The notes: generated by a model from the sequence alone, not told the origin. A stretch of DNA of 64,000 bases from Saccharina japonica (GCA_008828725.1 MEHQ01002813.1:758176-822175), one strand, 5' to 3'; shown: positions 20,889-33,147, counted from the first letter of the stretch. Made by a program: numbers and translations.

Positions 20889-23800
20889 CCCTCCCTGTCT
20901 CTTTACAGCAATGACAAGACCGAAAGGATATTCAAGACAAGCTAGGGCCTAACAGCCTACAACAGTCCCGCAAGAGGAAACCCGGCCACCGGGTCAACAC
21001 CCCCTGTATAACTCATATACTCCAAACCATTGCAGTTGAAACAACGGCCGCATTCCGAACGATGACCATGGCCAGAAAATAAAATGCCAAGTGGTGCCCT
21101 ACTCACTCATGCCCCTCAAAGTAGCGCGCGGTGGCGACCTGACAAACTATTCCTAGCATAACTCAAACATGGTACATCGGATATTGCTCATACCCCTTAC
21201 TCACCCTCCAACGGCAGATTCAACAAGAACCTACGGTGAAGCTTAAAAGGGGTCGCAGCAAGGGATTTCGTCAAAATATCCGCATGCTGGTATTTCGAAG
21301 CTACAAACTGAATGTCGATCTTCTTCGCACGAAGCAGCTCCCTAACAAAATGAAAACGTACGTCGATATGATTGCTCCGAGCAGAACTTACAGGGTTCTG
21401 AGCCAATGCTATGCCCCCCTGGTTATCTTCGAAAACCCGGACACATGATCCGCTTAGCTCTGGACAAATAAACGATAAGACTGCGCCCGTGAACAAAGCC
21501 TCCTTCACCCCTTCACCTAGGGCAACGTACTCTGCTTCTGCTGTGGACAATGTAACACACCTCTGCGTGCTACTTGCCGAACTGACGGCCGCACCCCCCA
21601 GGGTAATTACCGTTCCCGATACCGAGCGCCTATCATTCGCCTTATCAGCATGATCGGCATCACTGTCTGCATTCAAATCCAGTCCCGAACCCCGCACAAA
21701 AGTCAACCCCAAAAACCAGGTCCCGTGAAGGTACTCCATAGTCTTCAAAACTGCTCTCCAGTGCCTCTCAGTAGGGTTGTGAGAGTGACGCGCCACAGCA
21801 CGCACCGCGTTGGAGATGTCTGGCATCGTCATGGTCGACAGCTACATCAAACTGCCTACAGCCTCCCTGTAAGGCCTGTCTCCACCAGGTTCGCCTTCCT
21901 CTATTGGACCTAGTTCCACACCAGGGGTAGCGGGGATGTCAGAGGATGAGTTAACGCCAAAACGATTCAACATGCTCTCAATAAACGCCTTCTGCGTCAT
22001 CTCCAAAGTCTCCAATTCCCAGTCGCGTTTAAAAGCACAACCAGTGTACCAAGTCAGTTGTCCGAGGTTATTCGTCGGGAATTTCGTTATCAACGCGGCA
22101 CGAAAGTCTCCGATCCTGCAGTCACGATGTCATCCACATGAACCGCCATGATCAGTTGTACCTTGCCGTGCACAACCATGCGAAACACACAAGGATCAGT
22201 CCTACTCTGCTCCATACCGTACTCTACCACGGTTTCTACCAATAATCCGGCCCACTGTCGTCCACTCTGCTTCAGACCATACAGCGATCGGTTCAGGCGA
22301 ACGGTTTTGCCTGACATGTCACCACACCCACAGGGTAGTTTCATGTATATCTTGGCGTCGAGTTTCGCGCGAACAAAAGCTTGCGCGACGTCTAAATGAA
22401 CAATCTTCAAACCGTGTTCGTTGGCAACAGCGGCCATACTTTTAACTGACGTTGACGACGGAGTTGGTGCGAATGTTTGGAACTAATCTACATCCTGCAC
22501 CTGGCTAAACCCCTTAGCCACAAGTCTAGCCTTTGTCTTTACTATCAGGCCATCCTAGTCCGTCTTGGAGGTAAACGCCCACTTCGAACCTGCAGGTTTC
22601 CGCCCTTGCGGCGGTATCGCTGCTTCAAACGTACCGGTCGTTTTTATGATCGTCCAATTCAGTCTTCATTGCCTCTTGCCACGCCGCTTTGTACTGTGAA
22701 CGCTCGACATTTTCTACAGACTGAGGGGGCGATTCTACGTGTTCCGGGAATCCAGTCGGCATACGCACGCTTAACTCCCCTTTGTTATCTGCTGTAGGTC
22801 CTCCAGCCATCAGAGCCAGTGCGTCTTCCGTCGTCCAGGATGCACTCTTCAGCGTTCTCCTAGACATCGTCAACTCGTACGCTGCCGCAAGCAGCGCGTC
22901 CGGGACCTCAGGCCTCATCCTTGGCTGGCATTCAGCAGCTTCGCCCTCCAAGCGTTGGCTCTGACCCCGGGTCCGGCCCCTCACTGTCGCGGGGAGACGT
23001 CCCCAGCTGCTGAGCTCGTGAGCTGGTCTCTCCAACAAGACCGCGGGTGGATCCTCACCGTTCCCTTGGTCGGTGTCAGAGTATGATGTCTCGCCCGGGT
23101 CGCTTTCGGCCCTCCCTGCCGGGACCGAAAAGGCGTTTACCGCGCCCCTTTAAGACGAATGCATCGTCTCGGCTGTTTCGACCCCCCCTACCGAGGCCGT
23201 GGAGGCGTCAATCGCGCCCCCTTGAGACGAACCCATCGTCTCGGCTGTTTCGACCCTCCCTGCCGGAGCCGACGCGGCGTCCACCGCGCCCCCTTGAGAC
23301 AAACCCATCGTCTCTGAATTCCCGTCGCCGGCATCGCCGGCGGCAGGTGCCTGCTGGGCGCGCTCCTCCAAAACCGCATTCAGATCGAACCCCCGCGTCA
23401 AATCGAGGTCGTTCACGCGAGCCAGACCTTAGTCCAGCTCATGCAACACCCCCGCACCACCTCGATCCGACGTGCTTGCGTCGTCTGCCTCGGACCCCCC
23501 CCTCTTCCATAGACAGGGAGTCACTCGACTGGGCAGGTACAGGTGGTGCAGGTGACACGCGCTGCCAGGTTATGCTGCGCGTGATCAGTACAGGACGGTG
23601 TCTAGTCAGCACTCGTACCGAATCACGGGGGTAGTTGGGTGCAGGGCCAAGATAAAAACACTCCCGTGCTTTCGCCTGGGACTTGTTCTCCCTCTTCACC
23701 TTGCAGTGGCAAGGTTTGAGGAAAGGTAGAAGTACTACCAGGAGAGGGTCTACCATACCACATCTCGTATGGCGACTTGCTCTTGGGGTTAGCGGTGGTT

Positions 23801-25892
23801 GCTGTACGGCTCAAAGCATCGCACGCCCAGTGCGACGCTTCAGCCCACAACGACTCAGTTGCAGGTAGTTGCGCGCCGGGGTAAAGCTCGCGAGCGAGCC
23901 TGGATTCGGCCCGCCATTGTGGCCGTCTCAATCAAGCCTAGCGCGCGCTCTGCTACCCTATTGAACTGGGGACTGTCGGCCGTCGTGAATTCCTGCTTGA
24001 TCCCTCGTGTTCTACACAGGTCTCCAAACTTCCCCCCACGGATTTCACCACCCCCGTCCGATCAGACGATGACCTTTTTCGAAGGGGCTTCGTCTGCGCG
24101 AGAATCCGCGAGGAACTGCTCGAACAATTCCGCGGCGTCCGACTTGTGGCGTATAAAATACACCCAAGTATACCGTGAAAAGTAATCGCGCACAATGAGA
24201 GTGTACCGCTTCCTGCCGAGAGACTCTACCACCTTGGGACCACTCAAATCCACAAACACCCTCCCGAGGTTCATACCTGCTCTTGTGTGCGTGGATTGCT
24301 TGATGCTCTTGCGAAGTCCCTTCGCCATGAAGCACCCCCTGCATTCCAGCAGGTTTCCCTCGAGGATGACACCTTGCTGTTCCGCGGTCTTGCGGGGTAG
24401 AACCTCGTGGGAGTGTCCAGCCGCGCAGTGGTAGTCGTTGATGTCGATCACGGGCTTACTGGGCTGTTGCCCTGGGGCGAGTACAGCACAGGCATTTTCC
24501 CCACTATTGCTGTCGACCCGGCACCCGTAAAGGCTGTACAGGGTTCCACTCAACGGAAACACGATCGAACGCTCTGACTTGAGCCGGACTACGATCCCCG
24601 AGGGACGTCCTTCGAGTGTGTGGCCGTTTTTGACGAGAGTGGGCTGGGAAAATAAGTGATAGCGGAGGTCTGGCACGTGCGCAACGTTAGTCATGAGCAC
24701 TTGCACGAGACCGTTTCCGGACCGAACGACAAAGCGAACATCACCGTATCCTTCGAGGGAGCGAGTTGAACCATCGGCGATGCGCAGTTTTAGGTTGCAT
24801 TCTCTGTAGTTGAGCATGCAATCTGCTGAGGGCGTCATGTGAGTAGACGCTCCATTATCGCAGATCCAGATATCGTCTCCTACCTGAAAACCCGACTCTC
24901 CTTCCCCCATTCTGCCCAGACCATCACTGCACTTGCCTGTCTCTTCGGCCTTGAAAGCTGAAGCCTGGGCCGTACCAATATCAACGTCCCTTGCTCCAAC
25001 CTCGCTCGATGCCGCCAGTACAGCGTCTTCCTTCGACGAGGGGCATACATCCGTGCTGTGCCCCAATCCGTTGCATCCACTGCACCGCTTTTCTCTACAG
25101 TTTGCGATCATATGGCCTTTCTTGCCACACTTGAAGCACTTCCCTACGAAAGTACTACCTTCGGTGGCCTTGGCGCTGCTGCCATTGCCACCGGCAGTCG
25201 CGGCTGAGTCTCCACGGGACTCACCGCTGGGGTTTGCACCCCTCTTTCCAGACCTCCTTGGCCGGTATGGCTGACCCCTGGCTGGGCAACCTCGACAGGA
25301 ACCAGTTTCCTCGCGTCCCGTCGATCCGAAATCCCGCGAATCATCATCACGAAAAATCGTCTCTCCTCGTGCAGCAGTGATGGGTCCCGCCCCTCGTGGG
25401 CTCTTCCCTACAGCAGCGCCTTTCTCGGCGCTGCCGGACTCCGATTGGCCAATGGCTTCTCCAACAGCAGCAAGAGTCTCTCGTACAGGGGTGGGTTCTG
25501 CCCTTCTTGGGCTATTCCCTATAGCAGCGCTACTCTCGGCGCTGCCGGACTCCGATTGGCCAATGCATGCTCCAACAGCAGCAGTAGTCTCTCTTACAGC
25601 AGTGAATATAGCAGTGGTTCCTGCCTTTGCTAGTCTCTCTCCTACAACAACGCTGCCCTCAGCGCCGCTGGACTCTGATCGCCTGTTGTTCGTCATGAAC
25701 TCGGCCATCATGCTCCTCATGGCATGCATCGTTGACACTTGCCAATGCTCGACCACCAGCTGAAACTCGTGCCTCAGCTGTTGAACCTCATATTTGGGAA
25801 GGCCTTGCTCCTCTTGAGTTGGCCCGGAAGACATCCTTGAATTTCTATTCCAGACCTGAAAAACGTCAAGCTTTTGACCACCCGCACTAGTG

Positions 25893-26104
25893 TGTTCGTA
25901 GATTGTAAATCTGGATGCCCTGACTGCCCCGCAGTCTGATGAGCTGTTTCAACGTCGTTGCATTAGAGAACAGGGCGAGAGAGAGGGCGGAGTGCTCGAA
26001 CTCTCGTTCCGCACGAGGCAAAATTCCATATTAACGCCTGCAAATATATATGTAACCCTCTACAATGTTTGTAACCGTCATTGCTGACACGATCCAAACG
26101 AACA
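25893..26104 (-). repeat. 5' LTR of the copia fossil
   Basis: It runs from TGTTCG to CGAACA, a perfect short inverted repeat at the LTR ends. It matches 20653-20888 throughout, with scattered mostly transition differences. Confidence 0.9.
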
Positions 26105-26109
26105 TATAC

Positions 26110-26733
26110 GACCTACAGGGGGTCGGACAATGGATTACTGAACGTACAGAGTAGACATTGATAATATTCACGGAACCATATGATCCTGTTGCGTTAGCCA
26201 CGTGGCATCAGTTCGGGCTTCGATAGCTCGCTTTCCTCAATGATACCTCTCAGTTTCTGAGAGTATGCTCGGAATATACTGCAGAACGAACACAAGGAAT
26301 GGGTGCATCGATGTAGCTCACAATAATAGTAGTACATAGTTGTTGACAAACACTCTACGCATATAGTTATCTCGCAACGATAATACCTGCTATTTTTACC
26401 GTGTTCATCCCGTTTATCTAGGCACCCGCGTGCTACGTACTAGCACGTACTAGAACGCTAGGCTGTTTTGTCCATTGTGTATACGTATTAGTTTACGTTC
26501 TTAAGGAAAGGGCCTATTTGTAGTACTTCCGGAGGCACACGTCGCAATGCCAGTAGTGTGACCCCCTCGTATCATGTACATAATTCCTCTGTATTCATAC
26601 CACCAGAATGCTATTGTTTTACATTGCCGCAACTCTGCCGTCAGGGCAAGCAGTATACCACACTGGACCAAACTTTCCGCAACCCCTTCGAATCAACACA
26701 AAATTTCCCTGCGGGAACAAATCATTACATTTC
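26110..26733. other. No recognisable gene
   Basis: Unique-looking sequence after the copia insertion. Short open frames overlap in several phases with no preference. No element ends seen. Confidence 0.5.
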
Positions 26734-26962
26734 CTGTGACACCCGGCCCCCGCTTCGTACATTCTCCAAAGCCTACGATACAATTCCATTTTTTTAAAAT
26801 TAATTCATACTAGTTCAAGTCATTAATTAGTTTTCACCTCCGACGGACACGGTTATACGAGTACCATGTATTCAAACTCGACTCATACTGTTTGACATTG
26901 CTGCTGTGTCATACGTATGACATATGAATACGGCCGCCCGGTCGCGCATACCTTGTCCCCTA
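26734..26962 (+). repeat. Duplicated segment A, copy 1
   Basis: This 229-bp stretch starts CTGTGACACCCGGCCCC and ends GTCCCCTA. It recurs with equal length and almost no differences at 27695-27923. Here it runs straight into segment B. Confidence 0.9.
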
Positions 26963-27693
26963 TAATATTCGCAGTCTCTAGTTTTGTGTTGTTTGCATGT
27001 TGTTACAACTCTCCGTACGAAAAAGAAGATACATAGAATAGTTGTTTTACTCGATTTTTTGTTCCTGTTTTAGAAGATAGATCACTCACGAAATATGACC
27101 TACCGCTACTGCCTTTCATGACAAGGTGACGAGAATGACTCGGCGTACCGATCTTCAGACAAACGGTTGTGGTGTCAATGGCTCTTGGCCAGTTCGTATG
27201 CGTTGGGATGGCGTGGTAAGGTTACGTCCTTCGCCACACCACACAACACGTGTCAACCAATTTGGCGACACAAACGTACCACATACTGCATGTATGTCTA
27301 ATTTTTTTATCAAGATATATAAAACATCTACATTTTGTCAGAGCAATCGTAAGTATTGCTTGTTGGTGCGTCTGTTCTCATAAAAACAGCAAAAATGCCC
27401 CACTTGTAAACGCTTGCAGAGGTAACCCCTACTGCGGCTGCTGTGCCCCCCGTTTCGGTGGGTGGGAGACAACCCTTAGCCTAGCAGTAGTCTTGAGGGC
27501 AATGAGTCTTGGTACGACGGGTACGAAACCTAAACATAAGTAGTAATGACGGCCACTATTACGGAGGGCCATAGTAAATAGGACCAAATATTGTGAGTAA
27601 AAACAGGTAAATATGTAGGTTTTTGTGTGTACCGAAGGTCCTATTTACTATATTCCCCCGTAATACAACGATAATGCTGTACGTACCAAAACA
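26961..27693 (+). repeat. Duplicated segment B, copy 1
   Basis: This 733-bp stretch starts TATAATATTCGCAG. It recurs at 29488-30220 with equal length and only about four differences. It ends one base before the undetermined base at 27694. Its short open frames (for example 27126-27383) are conserved only because the DNA is. Confidence 0.9.
27559..27663. mobile_element. Small MITE, about 105 bp (copy 1)
   Basis: Inverted ends TTACGG(A/G)GG, then CATAGTAAATAGGACC and its complement GGTCCTATTTACTAT, enclose about 45 bp. A second copy lies at 30086-30190 inside segment B copy 2, and a half copy with the same end lies at 51476-51515. Confidence 0.6.
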
Positions 27694-27694
27694 N

Positions 27695-27923
27695 CTGTGA
27701 CACCCGGCCCCCGCTTCGTACATTCTCCAAAGCCTACGATACAATTCCATTTTTTTATAATTAATTCATACTAGTTCAAGTCATTAATTAGTTTTCACCT
27801 CCGACGGACACGGTTATACGAGTACCATGTGTTCAAACTCGACTCACACTGTTTGACATTGCTGCTGTGACATACGTATGACATATGAATACGGCCGCCC
27901 GGTCGCGCATACCTTGTCCCCTA
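27695..27923 (+). repeat. Duplicated segment A, copy 2
   Basis: It follows directly after the N at 27694. After its final CCCCTA the sequence departs from copy 1 into a 1.56-kb insert before segment B resumes. Confidence 0.9.
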
Positions 27924-29487
27924 CAAGAACGGTGGGAATGAGGAGCGTGACAGACGCCTTCAAGTGGTCAAACTCCTAACTGCATTAAGCTACTGCGTTG
28001 GCGGCTCTTCTCTTTTTGCTGTGTTCCTGCAATTAATTGTCATTGATGGGATCGTTTTTTATTCTAAGCGATTTGGGTCAGCACATAAACCTTTTTTTAC
28101 TGACCGGCAGGTAATTGATGGGTGTGCGTGGTGGGTGAGAGATTTACTGGGTTGGTCGGTTGGTCCCTCGGCTGGTAGTCCCACAATCACCAACACCACC
28201 CACCAACATTTACTGTTAATTAAGCGATGCGTGTCAGCGCAAAAACCTTGTACGAGTACAGAGAAAAATGTACCAGTAAACAAATACATCTGAATCATTT
28301 CATAATTCGTTTTTGTTGTATGATCTTTTTGCTCGTATTTTGTAAAATCTGTATCAGGTATCAGGTCGGTTGGTCCCTGGGCTGGTAGTCCTACAATCAC
28401 CAACACCACCCACCAACATTTATTGTTAAGCGATGCGTGTCAGCGCAAAAACCTTGTACAGAGAAAAATGCAAACTAAGAAATCTGAATCATTTCAGAAT
28501 TCGTTTTTATTTGTATTGTCTTTTTGCTCGTATTTCGTAAAATCTGTATCATTTCAGAAATCGTGTTTTATTGTCTTTTTGTTTTCTGCAGCAGCAGCAG
28601 CAGATAATGAATGGGATGGACTAAAAAAAAAAAAAAAGCTGCTGCTGCTGAACGAGTGCGTACCAGGAACCACCACCAAACCACGGGACGAAGCCACCAC
28701 CAACCACCACCAGCCACTACGAGCAACAACAACTTCTGGTGCTCCTGCGGCTCGTGGGGCAGGGGTGGTGGCGGTGGTGGTGATGGTCGTCGTTGTGGTG
28801 TTTGCTGGTGATGGTGGTGTGTGTGCTGGTTGCTTTTTTAGTTGTGTGCGATGATGGTCTTCCTCTTCTCGTCCGATCATCACCGTTGTTGCTCTACTGC
28901 CGAGAAATGTGGTCTTCAGTTTCAACCCTTGACAGCCTTGACATGCCGTGACTGTCACCAAACAACTAGTTTTTAGTGTGGAACACGCCACCCTACACCC
29001 TTGACAGCGCATGTTTTGCCTTGCTTGACATGTCTCCTCATCGTTGCTATATACTACTGCTAGTTTGCTCTACTGCCGAGAAATCCCAGTGACACAATTT
29101 GGTACTGGCAACAGTTTAGGGCAGTCACTACCGCCTAGCTCTCCGATCTCGGCACGGCTTTCGACACGAATAGCACAGGACGGTCGGCACAAATAGCGGG
29201 CCTCTATCAGTCCCGAGCGTGTCTGAATCGGTTCAGTGTACGCGTCGCGCGCCAAAAAAAAGCAAAGCGAACGAAGTGCGAGGGACGAGCAGACAGACAA
29301 ACCTCAATATTAAGGATTCTTTAAATAAAGCCACGCTGCGGCAGCTTTCAGAACTGTTTTTTGTCCGTTTGTGTCCGTTCGCGACCAGGGGGGTACACCC
29401 CCACGGGCACGTGCCCAACCCATTAGGAAGAGCATCTATTGATGCTTCGAAGGGCTTCGCCCTTCTCAGCATCAAGTATCTCCTCAT
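27924..29487. mobile_element. 1,564-bp insert between segments A and B of the second copy
   Basis: Comparison with the uninterrupted A-B copy shows TA on both sides of this insert and one TA in the empty site, as a TA-target transposon would leave. Clear terminal inverted repeats are not visible. It contains the tandem pair 28154-28558, ACC/CAC triplet-rich DNA at 28660-28800 and a hairpin GAAGGGCTTCGCCCTTC near 29448. No transposase is seen. Confidence 0.5.
28154..28558 (+). repeat. Tandem pair of about 200-bp units
   Basis: Units at 28154-28363 and 28364-28558 both run from GGTCGGTTGGTCCCT through CACCAACACCACCCACCAAC and AGCGATGCGTGTCAGCGCAA to TTTTTGCTCGTATTT(T/C)GTAAA. The region is non-coding. 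Confidence 0.75.
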
Positions 29488-30220
29488 TATAATATTCGCA
29501 GTCTCTAGTTTTGTGTTGTTTGCATGTTGTTTCAACTCTCCGTACGAAAAAGAAGATACATAGAATAGTTGTTTTACTCGATTTTTTGTTCCTGTTTTAG
29601 AAGATAGATCACTCACGAAATATGACCTACCGCTACTGCCTTTCATGACAAGGTGACGAAAATGACTCGGCGTACCGATCTTCAGACAAACGGTTGTGGT
29701 GTCAATGGCTCTTGGCCAGTTCGTATGCGTTGGGATGGCGTGGTAAGGTTACGTCCTTCGCCACACCACACAACACGTGTCAACCAATTTGGCGACACAA
29801 ACGTACCACATACTGCATGTATGTCTAATTTTTTTATCAAGATATATAAAACATCTACATTTTGTCAGAGCAATCGTAGGTATTGCTTGTTGGTGCGTAT
29901 GTTCTCATAAAAACAGCAAAAATGCCCCACTTGTAAACGCTTGCAGAGGTAACCCCTACTGCGGCTGCTGTGCCCCCCGTTTCGGTGGGTGGGAGACAAC
30001 CCTTAGCCTAGCAGTAGTCTTGAGGGCAATGAGTCTTGGTACGACGGGTACGAAACCTAAACATAAGTAGTAATGACGGCCACTATTACGGAGGGCCATA
30101 GTAAATAGGACCAAATATTGTGAGTAAAAACAGGTAAATATGTAGGTTTTTGTGTGTACCGAAGGTCCTATTTACTATATTCCCCCGTAATACAACGATA
30201 ATGCTGTACGTACCAAAACA
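29488..30220 (+). repeat. Duplicated segment B, copy 2
   Basis: It matches 26961-27693 over the full 733 bp with about four single-base differences. Beyond 30220 the sequence continues as unique DNA (30221-30640), with no gene seen. Confidence 0.9.
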
Positions 30221-30873
30221 AAACTGCTTGTTCTACCTCGGTATAATGGTCCGAGCGAACAAAAGTACAGCAGGGAAACGATTTATGACTCGAGCGCTCC
30301 AACGCTGGTTCGCCTGCCAACGAACGAAACTCAACTGTTTTTGGAGGGCAACCGTAGAACGGATTGGTTTGTCGCTGGTTGTATGAACGCTACAAGTTCG
30401 CAACTAAGGTAGTGGTCCAAAAGGGTTCAGAGACGGTTCTGTTCATCGCCACTTGAGTTTTACGAAACTAGACGAGGTGCGGGGTCGATACATATTTCCG
30501 CAGCTCGCGCGATGCATGTGGGCTCAACGTAACTATATAATTACTCGTAGTAGTGTCTTTCGTACGTACGATTAGTCCACTGCTTGTTGTAGGAAACGAA
30601 ACAGGGTATGGTTGAACTCGATCCCGAACGCTTACCTTCCATCCTTTTGTCGCGTTGTTGTCTGTTGGTCATAATGTCTCTTGAACTTTGCGTCTTTTGA
30701 TGTATGTCGCTGCCCGGTTTATGTTTTTCTCTGTCTCTTGAGCGTGGTGGTACGTATTTTCTGCTCGAGCGATTGATCTCATTATGTGCTGTGTGTGTGG
30801 CGTGACAGTGAAGATAGTTTAACCGATTAAAGCGCCATCGTCTATCGATCTCATTGCCACCAAACCACACAGC

Positions 30874-30990
30874 ATGGCGCATATAGCAGGAACAGAAGAA
30901 GGAGCAGGAGCAGGAGCAGGAGCATTAGCAGGAGAAGGAGCAGGAGCAGGAACAGGAGCATTAGCAGGAGAAGGAGCAGGAGCAGGAGCC

Positions 30991-31043
<53 letters not shown>

Positions 31044-31046
31044 GGA

Positions 31047-31079
<33 letters not shown>

Positions 31080-32873
31080 AGTCAACGGCAGCGAGAGAAG
31101 AAACGACAGCACCCGCACCGAAGAACGATATCGAGGATTTAAGAGTAAGAATATGGCAGCAGCGATTCAGTTTTGGTTCCTCTCTCTGCGTCGTCGTGTG
31201 TCGTGAAAAAGGCTTAAACCCTTGCTCGATCGCTCGCTTCCCACTCGTTTACTTTTTCTTTATTCCCAGATCCGAGGAAATATGTCACCCACTTTTTCAA
31301 GCAGGCGGTTTGGGCAACATTTACCATTCTTCGGGTGTACCTGGAGGATTGAGTAACGCGGACGAAACCCGGCGTCAGACTAGAATACAGAGACACGGAT
31401 GATGCCCGACCGTGGACGCACACATACGGAGACGGGGGTAGACCAGCTCACCCACCAAAGCTTGAAACTGGGAAGGGGTGGCGATTTATCGGGCCCTACG
31501 GCCACCACCATGATGTAGTACCAGAACCAGAGATGACGGAAGCTAATGATGTCTTGGAAATTTCTGCTCCTGTCGTGGAAATCCGGAAATTTCGCAGGGC
31601 TGATATTTCGGAAGCCGATGTGGTTGTTTTTCGGGAAGGGATGGCGTTCCCAACGGGGGGGCTTATCTCTGTCGTAAACACGGCACACGCGGTGCTGGTG
31701 TGGCGAGGGGAAAATGAATATTTTTATCTCCGCGATGACTTCGTGCTGTCCGCACGCGAGGAAGAGGCGCTGGTGGAGTGGGGGATAGGACGGCCGCTGA
31801 TTGGGAATTCTGTACTCGCGGTAGGGGGGACGCTTCTAGTAGTGTTTATCGAGAAGGTTTGGGGGCCAGCGGTGGTGGGGACGCTTCTCGTGGCAACGGC
31901 CGGGTACCGCGTCCAGGGCGTCCTGACCAAAGTGCTGAGGATCAGGTCGCCCGAGTGGAAAAGTCAACACAAGCTCATTCCTAGCAGGATACACGGGACG
32001 GAGCGGGTGATGCAGGGTGTGCTGGTGACGCTCGTGGCGCTTGCCGACCTGCTGGACCACAGAGTGCTGCTGCTGACGGCCGTGATCTTAGCGTCCGTCC
32101 AGGTGGTTTTACTGGAATGTGTAGGTCAGGCACGTCTGACCTGGGGATGGAAGCACTACAACAGCGTCCTGCTCGCACAGCTCGGGGTGTTGACACGCGT
32201 ATGCGTGGGTTTGATAGCTTGGCTGTGGTTGGCGTACGTATTTGCGTGGTTTTTCGGCTGTATGGTTTGTGGTTCAGTGGTGATTTTTGTGTACCTGGTT
32301 GTGCTCGCCTGTTTGGGGGATTCTTTCCGTGGTGAGGCTGATACGCTTCTTGAAGGCAAGTGGGCCGATGTACCCATGACGCTAGTATTCGTCGGGAGCG
32401 TTGGAGTGGGGATCGGGGCCGCGGTGCTGGGCTTGGACGATGCGGATCTCAAGTTTTCTTGGCAATCGCTGCAACCTTGGGAGTGGCCGTTGACACGTGC
32501 ACCCGATTCGTTTTCGACAGTTGTCAGGACTATAGGTATTTGGATCGGGTATGGTGTGGGCTGTTTCATCGTGGTGTACATTGTTATCGGGGTGTTTTCG
32601 TTCAGGTTAAGCAGTGACGGGGATATGGTTAAAGGGTTGGGTGAGTGGACGAGTGCGCGTAAGAAGAAGGATTCTCCGGGTTTTAGTCACTACGACAAAA
32701 ACCCCATCCCTTCCCGACACCGGCTCGTTGCGGGCAAAGACGGAAACCCCGACGAAAACCCCACCCCTTGTCGAAACCAGCCCGTAGCGGGCAATGACGG
32801 AAACCCCATCCCTTCCCGAAACCTGCTCGTGGCGGGCGCAGAGCAGCCGGCGCCCGTGGCGTCTATCGTGTAA
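30874..32873 (+). CDS. Multi-pass membrane protein of unknown family, paralogue 1 (possibly disabled)
   Basis: The main open frame is 31533-32873 (446 residues, first Met [11 protein letters not shown]). By comparison with paralogue 2, the gene starts at 30874 ([14 protein letters not shown]). A Gly-Ala tract of about 60 residues, encoded by GGAGCA repeats, follows. A likely intron (about 31190-31268) has a pyrimidine-rich TTTCTTTATTCCCAG acceptor. The conserved frame after it meets one TGA at 31350-31352, then continues open ([15 protein letters not shown]) into the main frame. A soluble part ([26 protein letters not shown]) precedes about seven hydrophobic helices spanning residues 90-350. 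The C-terminal tail repeats a DxNPxPxRNxxVAG unit about three times. No known family is recognised. Either the TGA kills the long form, splicing skips it, or translation starts at 31533. Confidence 0.65.
30896..31078 (+). repeat. GGAGCA hexanucleotide repeat in coding DNA
   Basis: About 30 mostly perfect GGAGCA units, interrupted by TTAGCA, GAAGGA and variants, encode alternating Gly-Ala. Paralogue 2 has only a few units at the same place (57709-57732). Confidence 0.9.
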
Positions 32874-33147
32874 TTTGATATTATTTGAAAACTAGAATAG
32901 GTGGTCACCGTTTGCCGATCTGTCTGCGGTGCAGGCGCTGCAGGCGCTGCAGGCGCTGCACGCCGGTATTTTGGCTGCAAGCACGGCCGTAAGCCGGACG
33001 GTAACAATATGCCTACAAGTCCAGTCTTAATCCAGAGGGGTAGTGTATGGGAAGAGGAATCTTTTGTTTTTTCAAGGTTACCAGTTTGAAAAAACTGGTA
33101 TATAATATATTTTGTGCCCTCCTGAACCCCGCCACTCCGTGGTCAAC

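Larger units (their letters stand above)
20653..26104 (-). mobile_element. Ty1/copia LTR retrotransposon fossil
   Basis: A 5.45-kb element on the minus strand is bounded by two LTRs and a perfect 5-bp target duplication TATAC (20648-20652 and 26105-26109). Its parts, in minus-strand order, are a Gag region with two zinc knuckles (CFKCGKKGHMIANC and a second CCHC), an aspartic protease (DNGAST), an integrase region (about 23.4-24.4 kb), a reverse transcriptase (about 22.0-22.5 kb) and an RNase H (about 21.2-21.8 kb, STAEAEYVALGEG). This order is diagnostic of copia. A purine-rich tract on the minus strand abuts the 3' LTR. The coding part has several breaks. LTR differences (about 17 substitutions in about 212 aligned positions by eye) indicate a fairly old insertion. 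Confidence 0.92.
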
